A stretch of 64,000 nt of DNA from Euschistus heros (lineage: Eukaryota > Arthropoda > Insecta > Hemiptera > Pentatomidae). Below the pieces are notes generated by a model that saw only the letters and a program-made list of their open reading frames with translations, was not told the DNA's origin and did no database searches. Below are positions 11,951 through 23,719 of this stretch, one piece after another. The DNA is taken from assembly GCA_003667255.2 (NCBI GenBank), contig RCWM02000081.1, positions 2,627,501 to 2,691,500 of the forward strand, read 5' to 3'. The stretch's first letter is position 1. Each line of letters opens with the position of its first letter. The position numbers were made by a program, and so were the translations under genes.

Positions 11951-13521
11951 AAGCCAGCTCCACACATTCGTGTTATGCCATAACACGCAACACGAAACAT
12001 AAATGCTCGTTGAAGACGCCGAATGTGTGGATGGGCACTCGGCTCGTGTTATGTGTTATCAAGTTGTTTCTGCTTGTGTTATGGGTGTATCGCTATAGGA
12101 GGCGGTTTTTAACACACATCAAAGGAAATTTATTTCCCCATAACACAAGCCGAAACAGACGAGACAATCGGTTATTCACAAATTCGCTTATCAACAGCGA
12201 ATAATCATGAAGCCCAGTTAATCATTGTTATCAATAATAACTGTTTTAAAATGAAAAAGTATTAAATTTGATAATAAATTGTGTTAAGTAAGCAATTTAA
12301 ATCGATAACTAATTTCATACATTTTTAATTGAACTGGACTTTATTGGGTATATTTTTTTACCGTAGCATTTGTAATGAGAAACTACGTTGTGGACAGAGT
12401 TTTTTTTGTCTATTCAACTAGTGAAGAAGAGATTTTCGTAGCTTATCTTCACTTTTGCTCTTAGTTCATTCTGAAAGTAGATAGGTGATGGCGTAAATAA
12501 AGCTTACGCAAACTATAACTTGCGCTTTTACACATGAAACAATCTGATAAAGAAATAGTAAGAGCTAACTGTAAGGATATTAAGTAGCCTCGCATTAATA
12601 AAAATGGTATTTGAGTGACTTAAGAGTCCTGAAACAATAGCAAAATAAAATATAAGATATAAGAAAGGGGGGAGACCAAAGGATAAAACTCAATTTCTCC
12701 TAAACAGGGAAAAACAATAGATCATAGACCAGACGATTTATAAATCGAAGGATACCAGCCTAAAATACATTTTTTTAAATACAGCAATAGATACTTGTAC
12801 ATGTTTTTAAATTAAAAAAAGGTAGATTCCTGCCAATTCTTTCACTCATTTTTAAAACCAGCAATGCAATTTTAATGAATTTTTAATATAATCTTTTCCC
12901 GTTTCTAAATAAAAGTTGGCCTTCAGGTACAGATATCAAATTATAGCTAATTAAATTTCCTTTTAATACTTTCTTGAAGAAATTTTTGTGAAACTAGTAC
13001 TTTTGTTTGAATGCGGCCGAGAACTTGACTCAACGGAGAAATATTCAAATATTGAGAAAATCACTATTTTTTGGAGAATTGTATTTCCGCAACCAATTAA
13101 TCTACATAGTTAGAATTAAATTGTCACGCATTTAGTACTATTTAATATTGTAAATGCTATGTCAAGCAATTTTACAGATTTTAGAGATATAAATGAAAAA
13201 CGAAAATAGTGCTAAAAAAATTCCGCGGTTTATCGAGTACTGTGAACATCCCGCCTGCTTTTGAGGTTTGAAAACTTGGGTTTCAACTATCCTTATGGGT
13301 CCTAACAACATATTAAAAAATGATTGATGCATAAGTTTTTTCTAACTTGGCTTATTTTAGTAGGTATTGATATATTGTTATGACATAACAGAGAACTGTT
13401 TCGTCGTTAATTCGTGTTTTGTGTTATGTGCTATGACATAATACGAAAGAGATTTGGCGAACATTGGGCGAAAGTTTCGTGTTACGTGTCATGACATAAC
13501 ACGAATGTATGGAGCCGGCTT
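11951..13521. mobile_element. Long-TIR DNA element 2 (1.57 kb), TA-flanked
   Basis: Both ends read inward as AAGCC(A/G)GCTCCA(C/T)AC followed by 'attcgtgttatg', with a good match for about 48 bp. Both are bordered by TA (11,949-11,950 and 13,522-13,523), compatible with a TA target duplication. Subterminal regions are packed with copies of the half-palindrome 'gtgttatg/cataacac' on both strands. The interior has no transposase. Around 12,930-12,970 it carries 'agctaattaaatttcctttt', similar to the module in foldback element 1. It interrupts or abuts the LINE fragment ending at 11,950, so it is probably the younger insertion. Confidence 0.7.
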
Positions 13522-13524
13522 TAG

Positions 13525-14040
13525 AATTCATCATTGTATGTATGACATGATCAAACATTTAAAAAAATTGTCGAATTTGATTGATGTATTTATTATTTTA
13601 AATTTTTAATGTAATCATGAACCATGAAAAGCTTTGCCGACATGAATATTTAAACAAGCTATTACGATAAAGTAACTTGAGCCAAACATTTACAACCAAA
13701 TAGTTTTGCTAACTGACAATTTGGTAATCGTCAAATCAAAATATTCCCCGACACCCGAGGTAAGAGCTGTCCCTCTCTAATTCGCGGTATGATCCTTTGA
13801 AAGCATTGGCCGAAAGGAAATTATTTAATGGCCTACACACAAATTTTGACACTGCGTGACATAGTCAGAGCTCTGTGTGTAAATTGGATTAGCTGTCTGC
13901 ATTTGAATCCTCTTTAAGGCGTTATTGAATAAGTTAAATTTTAGAGAGGGTCTAAATACATAAATTAATAAAAAATAGTTGATTTATCATTAGTTATTGT
14001 TTTCCTCGTTTATAAAGATTGTTAAGATTTAAATGATTCG
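13525..14040. other. AT-rich spacer, nothing recognised
   Basis: No domain-bearing frame. The 3' half of the LINE cut by the preceding element is not recognisable here. Confidence 0.4.
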
Positions 14041-14044
14041 TTTG

Positions 14045-14930
14045 TTTGAGCGATTGTCACAAAACCAAATTTTAATCACATCATCTTTATCGCTTGTGGA
14101 AGGTTAAGAAATAATAAAATCTACTGATTTTCAATTAATTTGTTATTTAACAAAATGATAATATGTAGATAACCATGAAGTTTGAAAATTGACCGATAGG
14201 TGGCGAGCACGATTTTATTTGAGAGGTTACAAAAGAGCGGTGTTATGCAAACCTTAAATTTGATAATGTATGTATTTAGGGCCATTCCACTATGGAATTT
14301 TCATGGAAGTTATACTATGGTAAAACTACTAAATCTATCGGTTTCAAATTTTAACTACACAATTTTAAATTTATATAAAGGCTTAGCAATAATCAAATTT
14401 ACAAATATTAAAGTTTAAATGCTCAATGTTGTGGCAGAAACGATGTTTACAACACTGCCTTATACTTTTATGGTTAGAAATTAATATCCAACCAGATGAA
14501 ATCAATAAAATTACTTCTGCTAAAAAAAAATTATCAAAATCCTGTGTTTTTTTTTTTACTTTTTTTGTAAAAAATTAATTTATGATTCTGTTGTAGTAAG
14601 CACTGATAATGTAGTCCATTATCCGCAAGATATTATTAATAGTCTCGGTACATCTGGATTACTAACTCTAAGTTTAAAATTAAAAATTGGACGTGTGATT
14701 ATGCTTTAGCGTTATCTTCAACCACTAATCAGTTTAGGTTTAACATTTTAACCAGGTTAGAACTTACTGCTATGCGTGAAAGTATCATTGAGGAAATAAT
14801 TTTTAATTGTATGCTACAAGATTTTTAGCAATTAACAGATAAAACTTATAATTATTACTTGAAATTCTCTATTTTCTTTTCCTTATGAGAGCGGGCAAAG
14901 CCGCGATGGGAAAGGCTGGACATAATATAA
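14045..14930 (+). mobile_element. Helentron-like non-autonomous element, copy 1
   Basis: Collinear with 27,700-28,740 and 54,200-56,260. Shared words in order: 'accaaattttaa', 'aataataaaatctactgat', 'gaaaattgaccgata', 'ttatggttagaaatta', 'aaccagatgaa', 'agcactgataatg', 'ctggattactaac', 'taaccaggtta', 'atcattgaggaaataat' and 'gagagcgggcaaagccgcga' at the right end. A terminal GAGAGCGGGCAAAGCCGC-type phrase is what I associate with Helentron/HINE elements of insects. No Rep/helicase frame. The assignment rests on recognised style and should be treated as probable rather than proven. Confidence 0.5.
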
Positions 14931-14934
14931 GATT

Positions 14935-15240
14935 ATTCAATACATTCATATGTTTCTTCTTCTTCATCTTTCTCTAGCTCATTTATTTCAGCGTAGAGCT
15001 TAACGCGCCACGGTGCACCTTTTCCATTCCTCTCGATCCATAGCTATCCGTTTCATTTGGTTCATGGTCCTTCCGCGATCTCTCGCCAGCTCGATATATT
15101 CACAATACGTGATTCGTAGCCTCCCAACGGGTCGTCTTCCTTCTGGTCTAGCCTCCATATACCATTTTACCCTTCCTGCCTCCGGCATTCTACTTATTTG
15201 CCCAAACCACTTTAGCTGTCCTTCGGGTTATCTCCTTTTG
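14935..15240 (-). pseudogene. RTE-like LINE, C-terminal end
   Basis: Minus-strand frame of 62 codons (15,188 to 15,000) ending at a stop. It reads RRPVGRLRITYCEYIE, then MNQMKRIAMDREEWKR. This is the basic C-terminal tail of endonuclease-bearing LINEs (GRPR..Y...I, then MxxxKRxAxDRxxWK). Only the tail and a short UTR remain. The adjoining Tc1 relic begins at about 15,245, so this copy is cut on its upstream side. Confidence 0.7.
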
Positions 15241-15244
15241 TATT

Positions 15245-16391
15245 GTTAGCATTATACTGTTGAGAATAATGTTGGCACTGTCCTCAGTTCAAATATTTTT
15301 TCAAATGAAGGCTTTAAAATTTGGTTTAATATTGATATGTAGGTATCGTTATTCATCCTCCCTTCGCATGAAAATATTTCTCTATCTCTCGAAGCCCCAT
15401 ACAACCCCAAAACATTATGTTTCCTCCACCATGTTTTACAGTAGGGACAACACAATCTAGGTGATAAGCATCGCCTTCCCTTCTTCGTACAAAAACTGCT
15501 GCAGGAGTTCCAGAAATCTGCACAAAATTAGATATTTTAATGAATTCGTAAAAATAATTATATTCTTGCAGTTGAAGCTTATTTCAGGGATTTTTCGACA
15601 TTTTTAATTTCAATTTACAACAATTTAATTACCTCAAAGTTGTTTACGTCTGATCAAATTACCTTTGCCTAATCTTTAGCAGTCCAGTTTTGGTAAAGTT
15701 ATTCCCAAGCAAGCATCTTCTTGCGATTGGCTTCACTAAACCACGGTTTCTTCCTGGCTTTACATCCCTTCAGACCTTTCTCTCCTAGTCTTCTTCTTAC
15801 TGTCCGAGCAGAAATATCGCCAGAAGACAAGGTTTTAATCTCTTCAGTCAGTTCTTTTGTTGGTTTCTTGCGATTTTGAAGAGATGTTCTCACAAAAAAT
15901 CTCTCCTCACGTCCACCTGTTTTTTTTTTTTTCTTTCTATTCTAGTTAGCGAGGAAAATGTGTTAAAGGTCCGCTCTCTCATAAGTTTATATTAAACAGC
16001 TCATCGGGAGCACTTCATTGTTTTAGCAATTTAAGATTGATTATACCCTTCCGATGACATAAAATCTTTGCACGTTGAATCTCCCTCAGTTCTTTGAATG
16101 CAAAAAAGCCCAAAATGTAATTTATTTGTAATATTCACAATTAAATACAACAAAAATTTTCTCCAGTTGAAGTAAAGAGAGCAGCGACTGTACTGAGTCC
16201 TTTAGTTTATATTACATTATTGTTTCTCCTGGTTTATCGTATGAAGTAGGGGGCAATGGTTGAAAATAATCTATTAAAAAGAAGTATTTTTGTCAACAAA
16301 ACGAGTTTTGGGTGTAACAATGATTGAACAATTACTTGTTAAATTTAAAAAGAGAATTTTTCATGGTGCCTAATACTTTTGGCCAAGGCTG
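15245..16391 (-). pseudogene. Tc1-like transposon relic with probable intron
   Basis: Minus-strand Tc1/mariner remnant. The outer end is at 16,391, next to TA, and reads inward CAGCCTTGGCCAAAAGTATT, a typical Tc1 TIR. The transposase is broken. 15,893-15,699 gives a second-HTH piece with ISARTVRRRLGEKGLKG and the KKPWFSEANRKKML motif. Next come NWTAKD and SDVNNFE with the first catalytic Asp. A 115-nt GT...AG interval (15,632-15,518) separates this from ISGTPAAVFVRRR and the family signature KHGGGNIMFWGCM. Removing it restores a collinear reading. The copy stops before the second Asp and the Glu; the right TIR is absent. Two in-frame stops also disable it. Confidence 0.8.
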
Positions 16392-16394
16392 TAC

Positions 16395-17530
16395 CTTGAG
16401 AAACACCGAGATTGGTTCAAGAAGGAGAAAATAAGAAAATTTATGATTTCCTTTAAAGGTTTTATCACTGAGATAGGAATTTTAAATGTTTAGAGATATT
16501 TCTAATTTTGGAATCAATATAAAAAATATAATTTATATTTGTTAGCACATATAGCAAAAACTTTAATTATTAATCAATTAAATTTTATAGTATAAGTTGA
16601 ACTAGTTTAATTCAGTTATATTAGTGGATAAAATAAAAACAAAATAATGTTGTATATATCTTACGTATTATTAGTACGAAAGTATTTTTGTTTGATTTCG
16701 TAAATAATATAAAATTGAAAAATCTGTACCGAAAACTTTCAGGAAGATTTCCCCGAAGCAGATTAAGATTACTGTTAAGTAAGGCACTCAAGGTAGGAGT
16801 GCAGGTGGTGTCCACTGGCCGTTAAGTGCTTACAGGGCTTTTAACATAGGGAGGAACTTTATATGTGCTTTCTAAGTTTGGCTACGATAAACAATGTTCT
16901 TAATAATTATAAATTTTGTACCCCTCGTTTATTTACTGTAATTAGAATGTTTATAACACCTTATGTATGCGGTTATGGGCCTGCTAAACAAGATCTAATA
17001 TAATTTACTGAAGTCTAATTAAATAATGAACAGGAGATAAACTGTACGCTTTTATTCAGGCAAAAGGAAAAAAAAAACCTTTTAAAAAGCTCTGTATCAT
17101 GTTCTACATTAAGTATTACGTAAAAAATTAAGTACGTATTCCATGTTTTGTTTTTAATTTAAATCGCATAAAAGTTTACATTTATAATTAGAACCTTTTA
17201 GTTTTAACTTCCATACAAATATGAAATGAAAAAAGAAATAACTTGTATCCTCAGTCGTAGTTTCGCCCTCTCGTAAACAAGAAGTTATGAGAAAAAGATA
17301 ATTTTAACTAATAACTGAAATTTTATTTGTTAAAGAAACTTGTATTAAAGTATGCAATTCTGCATAGTTTCTTCTTAGACATTTTCTGTAATTTTTAAAT
17401 CAAATGTCTCGATCGTTTTTAATACGCTTAACATCACCTGTATGTAACGAAATCTTTCGACGTCATTTTCACCTATTTTCAGTAATTTGGATCAATGACA
17501 ATACAATAATTGCACAACTTTGTTCTAATG
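16395..17530. other. AT-rich spacer; possible tiny LINE remnant at 16,920-17,000
   Basis: Around 16,925-16,990 a broken frame reads LLTVIRMFITPYVCGYGPA, reminiscent of the LxxVIRPxxxYG motif of Jockey RTs, but it is too short to be sure. Otherwise nothing recognised. Confidence 0.35.
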
Positions 17531-17532
17531 TT

Positions 17533-18850
17533 CTAACTTACAAGGGGAGGACACACTCAGTCTCTCACGGATCTTGTTGGCAATTTTTTTTTTTGAGGTT
17601 TCTAGTCAACAAATATTAGACACGTATTTTGCAGTTCCGACAAATGGGCCCTAGAACCCGAGAAAATAAAATAAAATAGCATTAAACTAATTTATTTTAT
17701 ATCTCGAGTTTAAAAAATGATATCGACATGATTCTTGAACCAGGATTTTTATTTTTGATTGCGGATTTAAGAAAAAATACAGCCGCTCCATAGATTTTGG
17801 GTTAGGTTAATTCAATTCTAAAAAAATTATTAGATTTTCTAGCAAACTACCTCTATAGATTTTTTAACACAAAAATTGACGTCATATTCTAATTCAGCAC
17901 CTTCAAAAACATTGGAAAACGTTTATTCAATAAAAACAAAAAAACAGCATTTTTCACCCTCTTCGAGGGAAGAAATTTTGAAAACGATTATTGGTTACTT
18001 TCCTTTAAATAGCTAATACTTTGTCACGCAATTCATTCATTGGTAACACTGGAGATAGGAGAGCCTTAGCTTTCTTTTGATGTATATTAATGCAAATTCC
18101 GATCAAACAAAAACATATTAAAAAAATTGGCAAAACCGAAAAACACATTTCTTTTTAACTTGAGTTTGAAACTAGATAGGAAAATGAAACCAAAGAAATT
18201 TAAAGAGTATTACCACCTTATATTTTGTATAAAAATATGAAAATGATACGTTAAACCGTCTAAGCATAATTCATGTTTTTGTCAATTTAAACGAAAATTG
18301 CCTAATTTGGTCAGGCACATTTTGAAGCTTACGAATTTTTATTTTTATTTTTGGATGACATTTTATATTTAAGGGTTATAGTTAATGCTGAATTTGAATC
18401 CGATGTCGGTTCTTGTGAAAACAGTATATTGAACGTAGTTCATTGAAAAAATGATATTTTTTGTTTTTGTTGAATAAACATATTTTAATGTTTTTGAGGG
18501 TGCTGAATTAGAATCCGACGTCAATTTCTGTGTAAAAAAAATATAAAGATAGTTTGCTTGAAAATCTAATCATTTTTTTAGAATTTAATTAACCTAAACC
18601 AATATCTATGGAGCAGCTGTATTTTTCCTTAAATCCGCAAAAAATAAAAATCTTGGGGCAAGAATCATGTTGATATCATTTTTTAAACTCGAGATATAAA
18701 ATATTTTAATTGAATGCTATTTTATTTTTTTCTCGGCTTCTAGGGCCTATTGGTCGGAACGGCAAAACATGTGTCTAATATTTTTTTACCAGGAACCTCC
18801 AAATAAATTGCCAGCAAGATCCGTGAGAGTCTGAGTCCTCCCCATGTTAG
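17533..18850. mobile_element. Foldback-type DNA element 3 (arms about 400 bp)
   Basis: The left arm (17,533 to about 17,960) and the minus strand of the right arm (18,850 to about 18,440) share in order: 'ctaac', 'ggggaggac', 'tctcacggatctt', 'ggcaattt', 'gggccctagaa'/'taggccctagaa', 'gcattaaa' (variant), 'atctcgagttt', 'aaaaatgatatc', 'aatacagc', 'gctccatagat', 'tagattttc', 'gcaaacta', 'gacgtc', 'attctaattcagcac' and 'tttttgttg' (loose). The 400-bp middle has no domain. Near 18,390 the phrase 'gctgaatttgaatccgatgt' repeats part of the right arm, so the arms hold subrepeats. No transposase. Superfamily unknown. Confidence 0.75.
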
Positions 18851-18854
18851 TCTA

Positions 18855-20655
18855 GTTAAATTACCCCAAAAGGTGAAGTGGTAGGTTTTACGTTTTTATA
18901 TGTTCCAGATGAGTCATGAGAATAAAATATCAAAAATAAAACTACATTTTATAAGGGGAAAATGTTTGGGGACAAAAAAACCCAAACTTTTTTAAGATTT
19001 TTGAAAAAAAATAAATAAAAAAATGCTTTCAATCGAAAAATGTTTAATTTATAAAATTAAAGTTTATTAAATTGTGTGTATAAAGACATCCCTTAAACTG
19101 AATTTGATTTAGGCGTTTAGTCAGAATCGATTGCCCAACATCGAAGGATTTTGCTATATACTAAAAGTTATAGATCATTACATTTTGTACAAGATAGGAA
19201 TTCTAAAGTAAATATTTCCCTATTTCTACTCTAAGGTATGTCAAAAAAGAAATATTGTTGGTTGATTTTGGATAAACTGTGTTAAAAACGCAAAAAAATC
19301 ACGGATAGTACAGGGAAATTAGCTTCGAACCTTGAATTGCTGCAAATTGTTCACCACACTTCGCTTTTTTTGTTAGGTTTGTTTCATAGTTTTTTTAAAC
19401 TATAATTTTTTTAACTGATACGATAAAAAAAATAAATATTATTTCTTATTAGAACTAAAATATATATAATTTTTTCTTATTTCTCTCAAAGAAATGAGGA
19501 GAAACAGGTTTACAACGTTTTAAAGGTTACAACCTTTAAATCGTTCTTTTTTTCTGCCATGTAAATCGATTTATGGCTGATTCATAATGTAATCTATCAT
19601 TTTACTTTCAGTATGAATCAGAACATATATTCTTTGCTAGTAAATGCGTCTTTGAGATTTGAAAAAAAATTTGTTTATGACAGTTATGTTGAAAAAACTT
19701 TTTGGTAAAAAATTCTTGATACACATATTTGATGTGTAATTGGATGGCAGCTTACATTAAAAATCTAAAAATAAAAAAAATAAAAAATGTTCTACACATC
19801 AAATGAAATTAATTTTGAAAATTTTACATGTTATGATATAATATATAATGATTTAAAAAAGATATACAAATTAGTTATATATGTAATTTACTAGGCTTCC
19901 TATAACCCATTGCTAGTACTCCAATTCAAACTATATTAGTTCGAAAGCTAGTCAATATATAGCGTGATCAAATATTTTTATGATTTTATTATAGATAAAG
20001 AAGGTAATATAACCCAGATTTTGGTCTATTTCTGAAGAAAGGAATAATTTAAAGGCTTGTGATTGGTATCCTTCAGATCTATTTGATTGACAATATGTAT
20101 TGTGATTTTTGAGATCAAATTGACACTATTTTTTTTTTTTTCTTCAAATTTCATATAATCTGTTATTTGAATTCCGTTTTGGAGATTTCTACTGAAAACC
20201 TGAATTAATTTTATACATTTAAAAGAACAAAAAAATATTTAAAAATTATTTAACTGATTTTTTGCAACTCTTTAAGTTCCCTTCTTGCAATTAAAAATAT
20301 TAATTTTAAATGCATACTATTTTTAGTAGTTCGTTTGATAACTTTAACCTTCCTGAAAATTTTACTATTTAGTTTACGTACTATTAAACTTATTAAACCC
20401 CCTAAATAAATATGTTTTAGGGTTTATAAAATTATAATATTAAGGATTATAATTAAAGCAAACTATCCAGATTCGTTAGATAAAAAAATAATAATAACAC
20501 AAGTAAAAAACGGAATGCATATGTTTTCGCTTTTATTTTTAGTAATTCTTTCCCTTCATTTAAAATATTCATACGTTCATTAATTTCATTTGATGATATC
20601 CAACAATATATATTTATTACCGTGTAAAGTAGTTTACAAGCAGAAGACTTTTATA
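18855..20655. other. AT-rich stretch, nothing recognised
   Basis: About 1.8 kb of very AT-rich DNA. A small perfect palindrome, 'ttaaaggttacaacctttaa', is at about 19,520. No frame longer than about 60 codons. Confidence 0.45.
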
Positions 20656-20659
20656 AATT

Positions 20660-20850
20660 GAAGTAGGTACTCGGTAGTTTGCTACTCTCTTGAGCCTATC
20701 ATGCTAAATCACGGATAAGTGGGGTCGAATGGTGTGGGCGGGTGTTCCGATGATTTCTCAACGCCTACGCCAGCTCCTCCTTCTATGTTCCGAATAAAAT
20801 GTAAGTTACTGTCTGAACCAATGGTTGACTAAGTCTGCGTCTAGATTTCT
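20660..20850. other. GC-richer block, unassigned
   Basis: Contains 'ggtcgaatggtgtgggcggg' and 'acgcctacgccagctcctcc'. It stands out from the AT-rich flanks, but no frame or repeat partner is recognised. It could be a regulatory or exonic remnant. Confidence 0.2.
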
Positions 20851-21065
20851 TTTAAACTTTGTTTTATTATTTTTTAAGTTATTCAAGTAATTTCAAAACT
20901 TCAATCGAAATAGTTTTTCAATTTAATCTGACCTTTACTTCTGAAAGCATAAAGAAAATCTTTAAAACAATAAAACAATTATAAAATTTAGTTAGATATA
21001 GATATATTGTGACATAAGTTTATAATATCGCATAGCGATGCCTTTTAACCACTTCTTTATATCTC

Positions 21066-21785
21066 AATAAAAAACTATTTCCACAGAATTTAAAAGTTTT
21101 TAAAATTTTATAAAGGGTAAATCCCTAGTTATGGTCATCTCACCAGTTATAGGCAAGTTTTGATGTTTTTAACAAAAAAAAGCCATTACTCAACTAAAAG
21201 TGAGGAAGAAGACCACTTCGTATGCCCTCCCGTTTTTAATACGGTGAAACTGACATAGATTCAGGCTTCGAAATAGACTGCGATGATTTGGTGATTATAT
21301 GTGAATTCGGTGATTATGTTTATAAAAATATTTTTTAGTTTTTAATAAATGTTAAAATAGTTATACTATAGTGTTTTCAGGTTTTTATTTTTTGATTAAT
21401 TTATTCATTATTTTGTAATAATCTCAAATGTTTGATATGTATAAATAGTGATTTAAAAAAAAAAAAAACAATTAAGAATAATGTGTCTCGTTCAAATGAC
21501 CTTAACTAGTTTTTACTATGACCAGAAGTCATACGGTACCATAACTAGTATTTTTAGGCTATTTGTGTAAAAATTGAAAAATGTATTATAAAGAATAAAG
21601 AGCTGTAGTGAATTTACTATTCAATAGAACAAGTAGTTGCGAATCTAAATATGTGAAAAAAGAAGTTATCTTAGAATCCGTATAGACGATACCCTCTTTT
21701 GCATAAATTAAAATTCTTAATTATGACCATAACCCAATCTTATAAAAAACTATTTTCATAGAATTTTAAAGTTTTTAAAATTTTA
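21066..21785 (+). repeat. Direct repeat (about 45 bp) flanking the pogo MITE
   Basis: 'ataaaaaactatttccacag' with 'aatttaaaagtttttaaaat' at 21,067-21,112 recurs at about 21,740-21,785 as 'ataaaaaactattttcatag' with 'aattttaaagtttttaaaat'. The copies sit exactly on either side of the MITE. They are far too long to be a pogo TA duplication. Confidence 0.65.
21115..21735. mobile_element. Pogo-type MITE, deletion derivative of the 60.6-kb element
   Basis: The left end reads GGGTAAATCCCTAGTTATGG, then 'tcatctcaccagttat'. This is the inverse of the right end of the element at 60,644-62,489 ('aactggtgaggtgaccataa'). The right part, on the minus strand from about 21,735, runs 'gggttatggtcata', 'gcaaaagagggtatcg', 'acatatttagattcgcaact' and 'cttgttctatt', matching 60,655-60,760. 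About 620 bp with no coding region. Subterminal copies of 'ctagttatggtca'-type words are present. The right terminus has lost its final bases ('aacccaatcttata'). Confidence 0.8.
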
Positions 21786-21789
21786 CACA

Positions 21790-22845
21790 TATCGAAAGCT
21801 TTGAAATCCAAAAATATTCTTTATTATTTGATCGGAAAGTGGCTTTAATTTTCCTATCCTTATACAGATTCTGCTAATATTTCTCAGATAATAAAGACAC
21901 ATTTCTGGTGGTCAGTTGGATTTAGTTTACCTACTTCTACTTTATCGTTTATCTCTACATAAATCTATAAACCTTCTTATCAGATTTCATTTCCAGTCTC
22001 TCTTCTCTCTCTTCCAGTCGAAGAATTCGCCTCAATTACACAATCACGACATGTCTCCTTCTATAAATACCTCTTTTAATGAGTTCTTGTCTTAGATCTG
22101 TGCCTATTATTAATAATAGTATTTAAATTTTTCATTTTTGGACATGCAATATCATCATTATATATTTAAATAGCGTTCCCATATTTAACGCCCGCGCTCA
22201 TAAGTAAATATCATAGATAATTAAAGTTTTATTTATTTATAGATAAAAATCTTCTATTGAAGTAGCAATTTAGCTCATCGATATTTTGACGCATACCAGT
22301 AACTTTTAATCTGGCTAAAATTCATTGCTTAGGTGTTTAAAGATTACGCAGAAACAATTGGACATCCAATTTTGAATTTTAATGAATGTGTTGGTTATCC
22401 AAATAGACATAGATTATTAAGAAATTTTTGGGGATATTGGACTGCATTATCAGTGCTTATAACTAAATGCCCATGAATCATATTTTTTCGCACAATATCA
22501 AAAAGGATCGATATTTTGATTTGGCAATCATTTTTACTCGGAAGATATAATTTTATTGAACTTATTTCGTTGAATTTTAATTTCTAGACATAAATATATA
22601 TGGCAGTGTGGCAAACTTCGTTTCTGTTGCTCAATATTGTACATTTAAACTTTTAATGTAGTAAATTTTATTATTGCTAAACCTTCCTGGAACTATAATG
22701 ATGATGTAGTTATAATTTCATACATATGGTTTTAGTAGTCGGTGGATTTTCAAACTTTAATAATTTGATTAAATGTAAGTACACTTTATTAATAGTTAAA
22801 AGCTAAAATGGCTTGTTATTTTATGTAGTAGTATATAGTATATAG
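21790..22845. other. AT-rich spacer, nothing recognised
   Basis: A pyrimidine-rich piece lies near 21,995-22,020 ('ctcttctctctcttcc'). No domain-bearing frame was found. Confidence 0.4.
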
Positions 22846-22849
22846 TAGT

Positions 22850-23715
22850 AGTATTCCTCCCTTTTTATCCAATCGGCCGGTGTTTCTCAAGGTAGTATTC
22901 TAGGTCCCATCCTCTACGCGGTGTATACAGCCCAACTCATCCTACCACTGTTCTCACCACTTACTATGATGACACATGTGTATTATCAGTAAACAATGAT
23001 CCATTCATTGCCTCTCTATATCCCATATCCTAAACATTCAAGAATGGTTTCGAAAATGGAGAATCAAAATAAATTCAAACAAATTTCACCAAATAACCTT
23101 TACTCATCGCCGTAAATCTACAGTATCCTTTAATGATATTCGACTACTCCCTGTTGAACAGATTCACTATCTAGAACTCCAACTTTGATAGATGTCTTAC
23201 TTAGAATCCACATATAAGACTAAAACGACAAGAAATTGCTCATCGCTAGACTACTTCAACATTTACTAGACAATTAATTACAAAAGACTTATTTATATGG
23301 TTGTGATTTGACCTATTCGGACTTACGAAGTTGAGCTTTGGGGCTCTACTAAGCCATCCAATCTATAATCCTTAGAAAAATCCTCAATGCTCCTTACTTT
23401 GTCACCAATAATCTTATCCACGAAGATCTTAATGTTCCATATGCTTCTGATTTAGCTCAAACCAAATACCTATCCTTTCATAGTAAGCTCCATAACCACC
23501 CAAATTTATAAGTTTCTCAACGTGCTTCCTAATCCATTCCCGATAATCCTGCGAGGCGTCTGAAAAGAAGATGGCCTAGAGATCTTCTTGTGTGGAATTT
23601 TTATTAATGTGCTATTGATGAGTAGTTCTTTTCAAGTTTTGACAAGTTACTGTAAACGTTTTGAACACATTTACTTAATGTATATATTTTTGCAGTTGTA
23701 AATTACATTAAATTG
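22850..23715 (+). pseudogene. LINE family A, longest copy in plus orientation
   Basis: Begins inside the reverse transcriptase at the template-grip motif: the frame from about 22,873 reads SAGVSQGSILGPILYAVYTA. YYDDT near 22,960 stands where YADDT is expected, so one catalytic-site residue is changed. Then follow the region before the thumb, the RLKRQE motif near 23,220, the YG..LWG region near 23,330, NAPYFV near 23,390 and RRLKRRW near 23,555. The 3' UTR with 'attgatgagtagttctt' ends in an A-rich tail. Several frameshifts and stops make it non-functional. It shows the domain order of the family, which the shorter copies lack. Confidence 0.8.
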
Positions 23716-23719
23716 ATAA

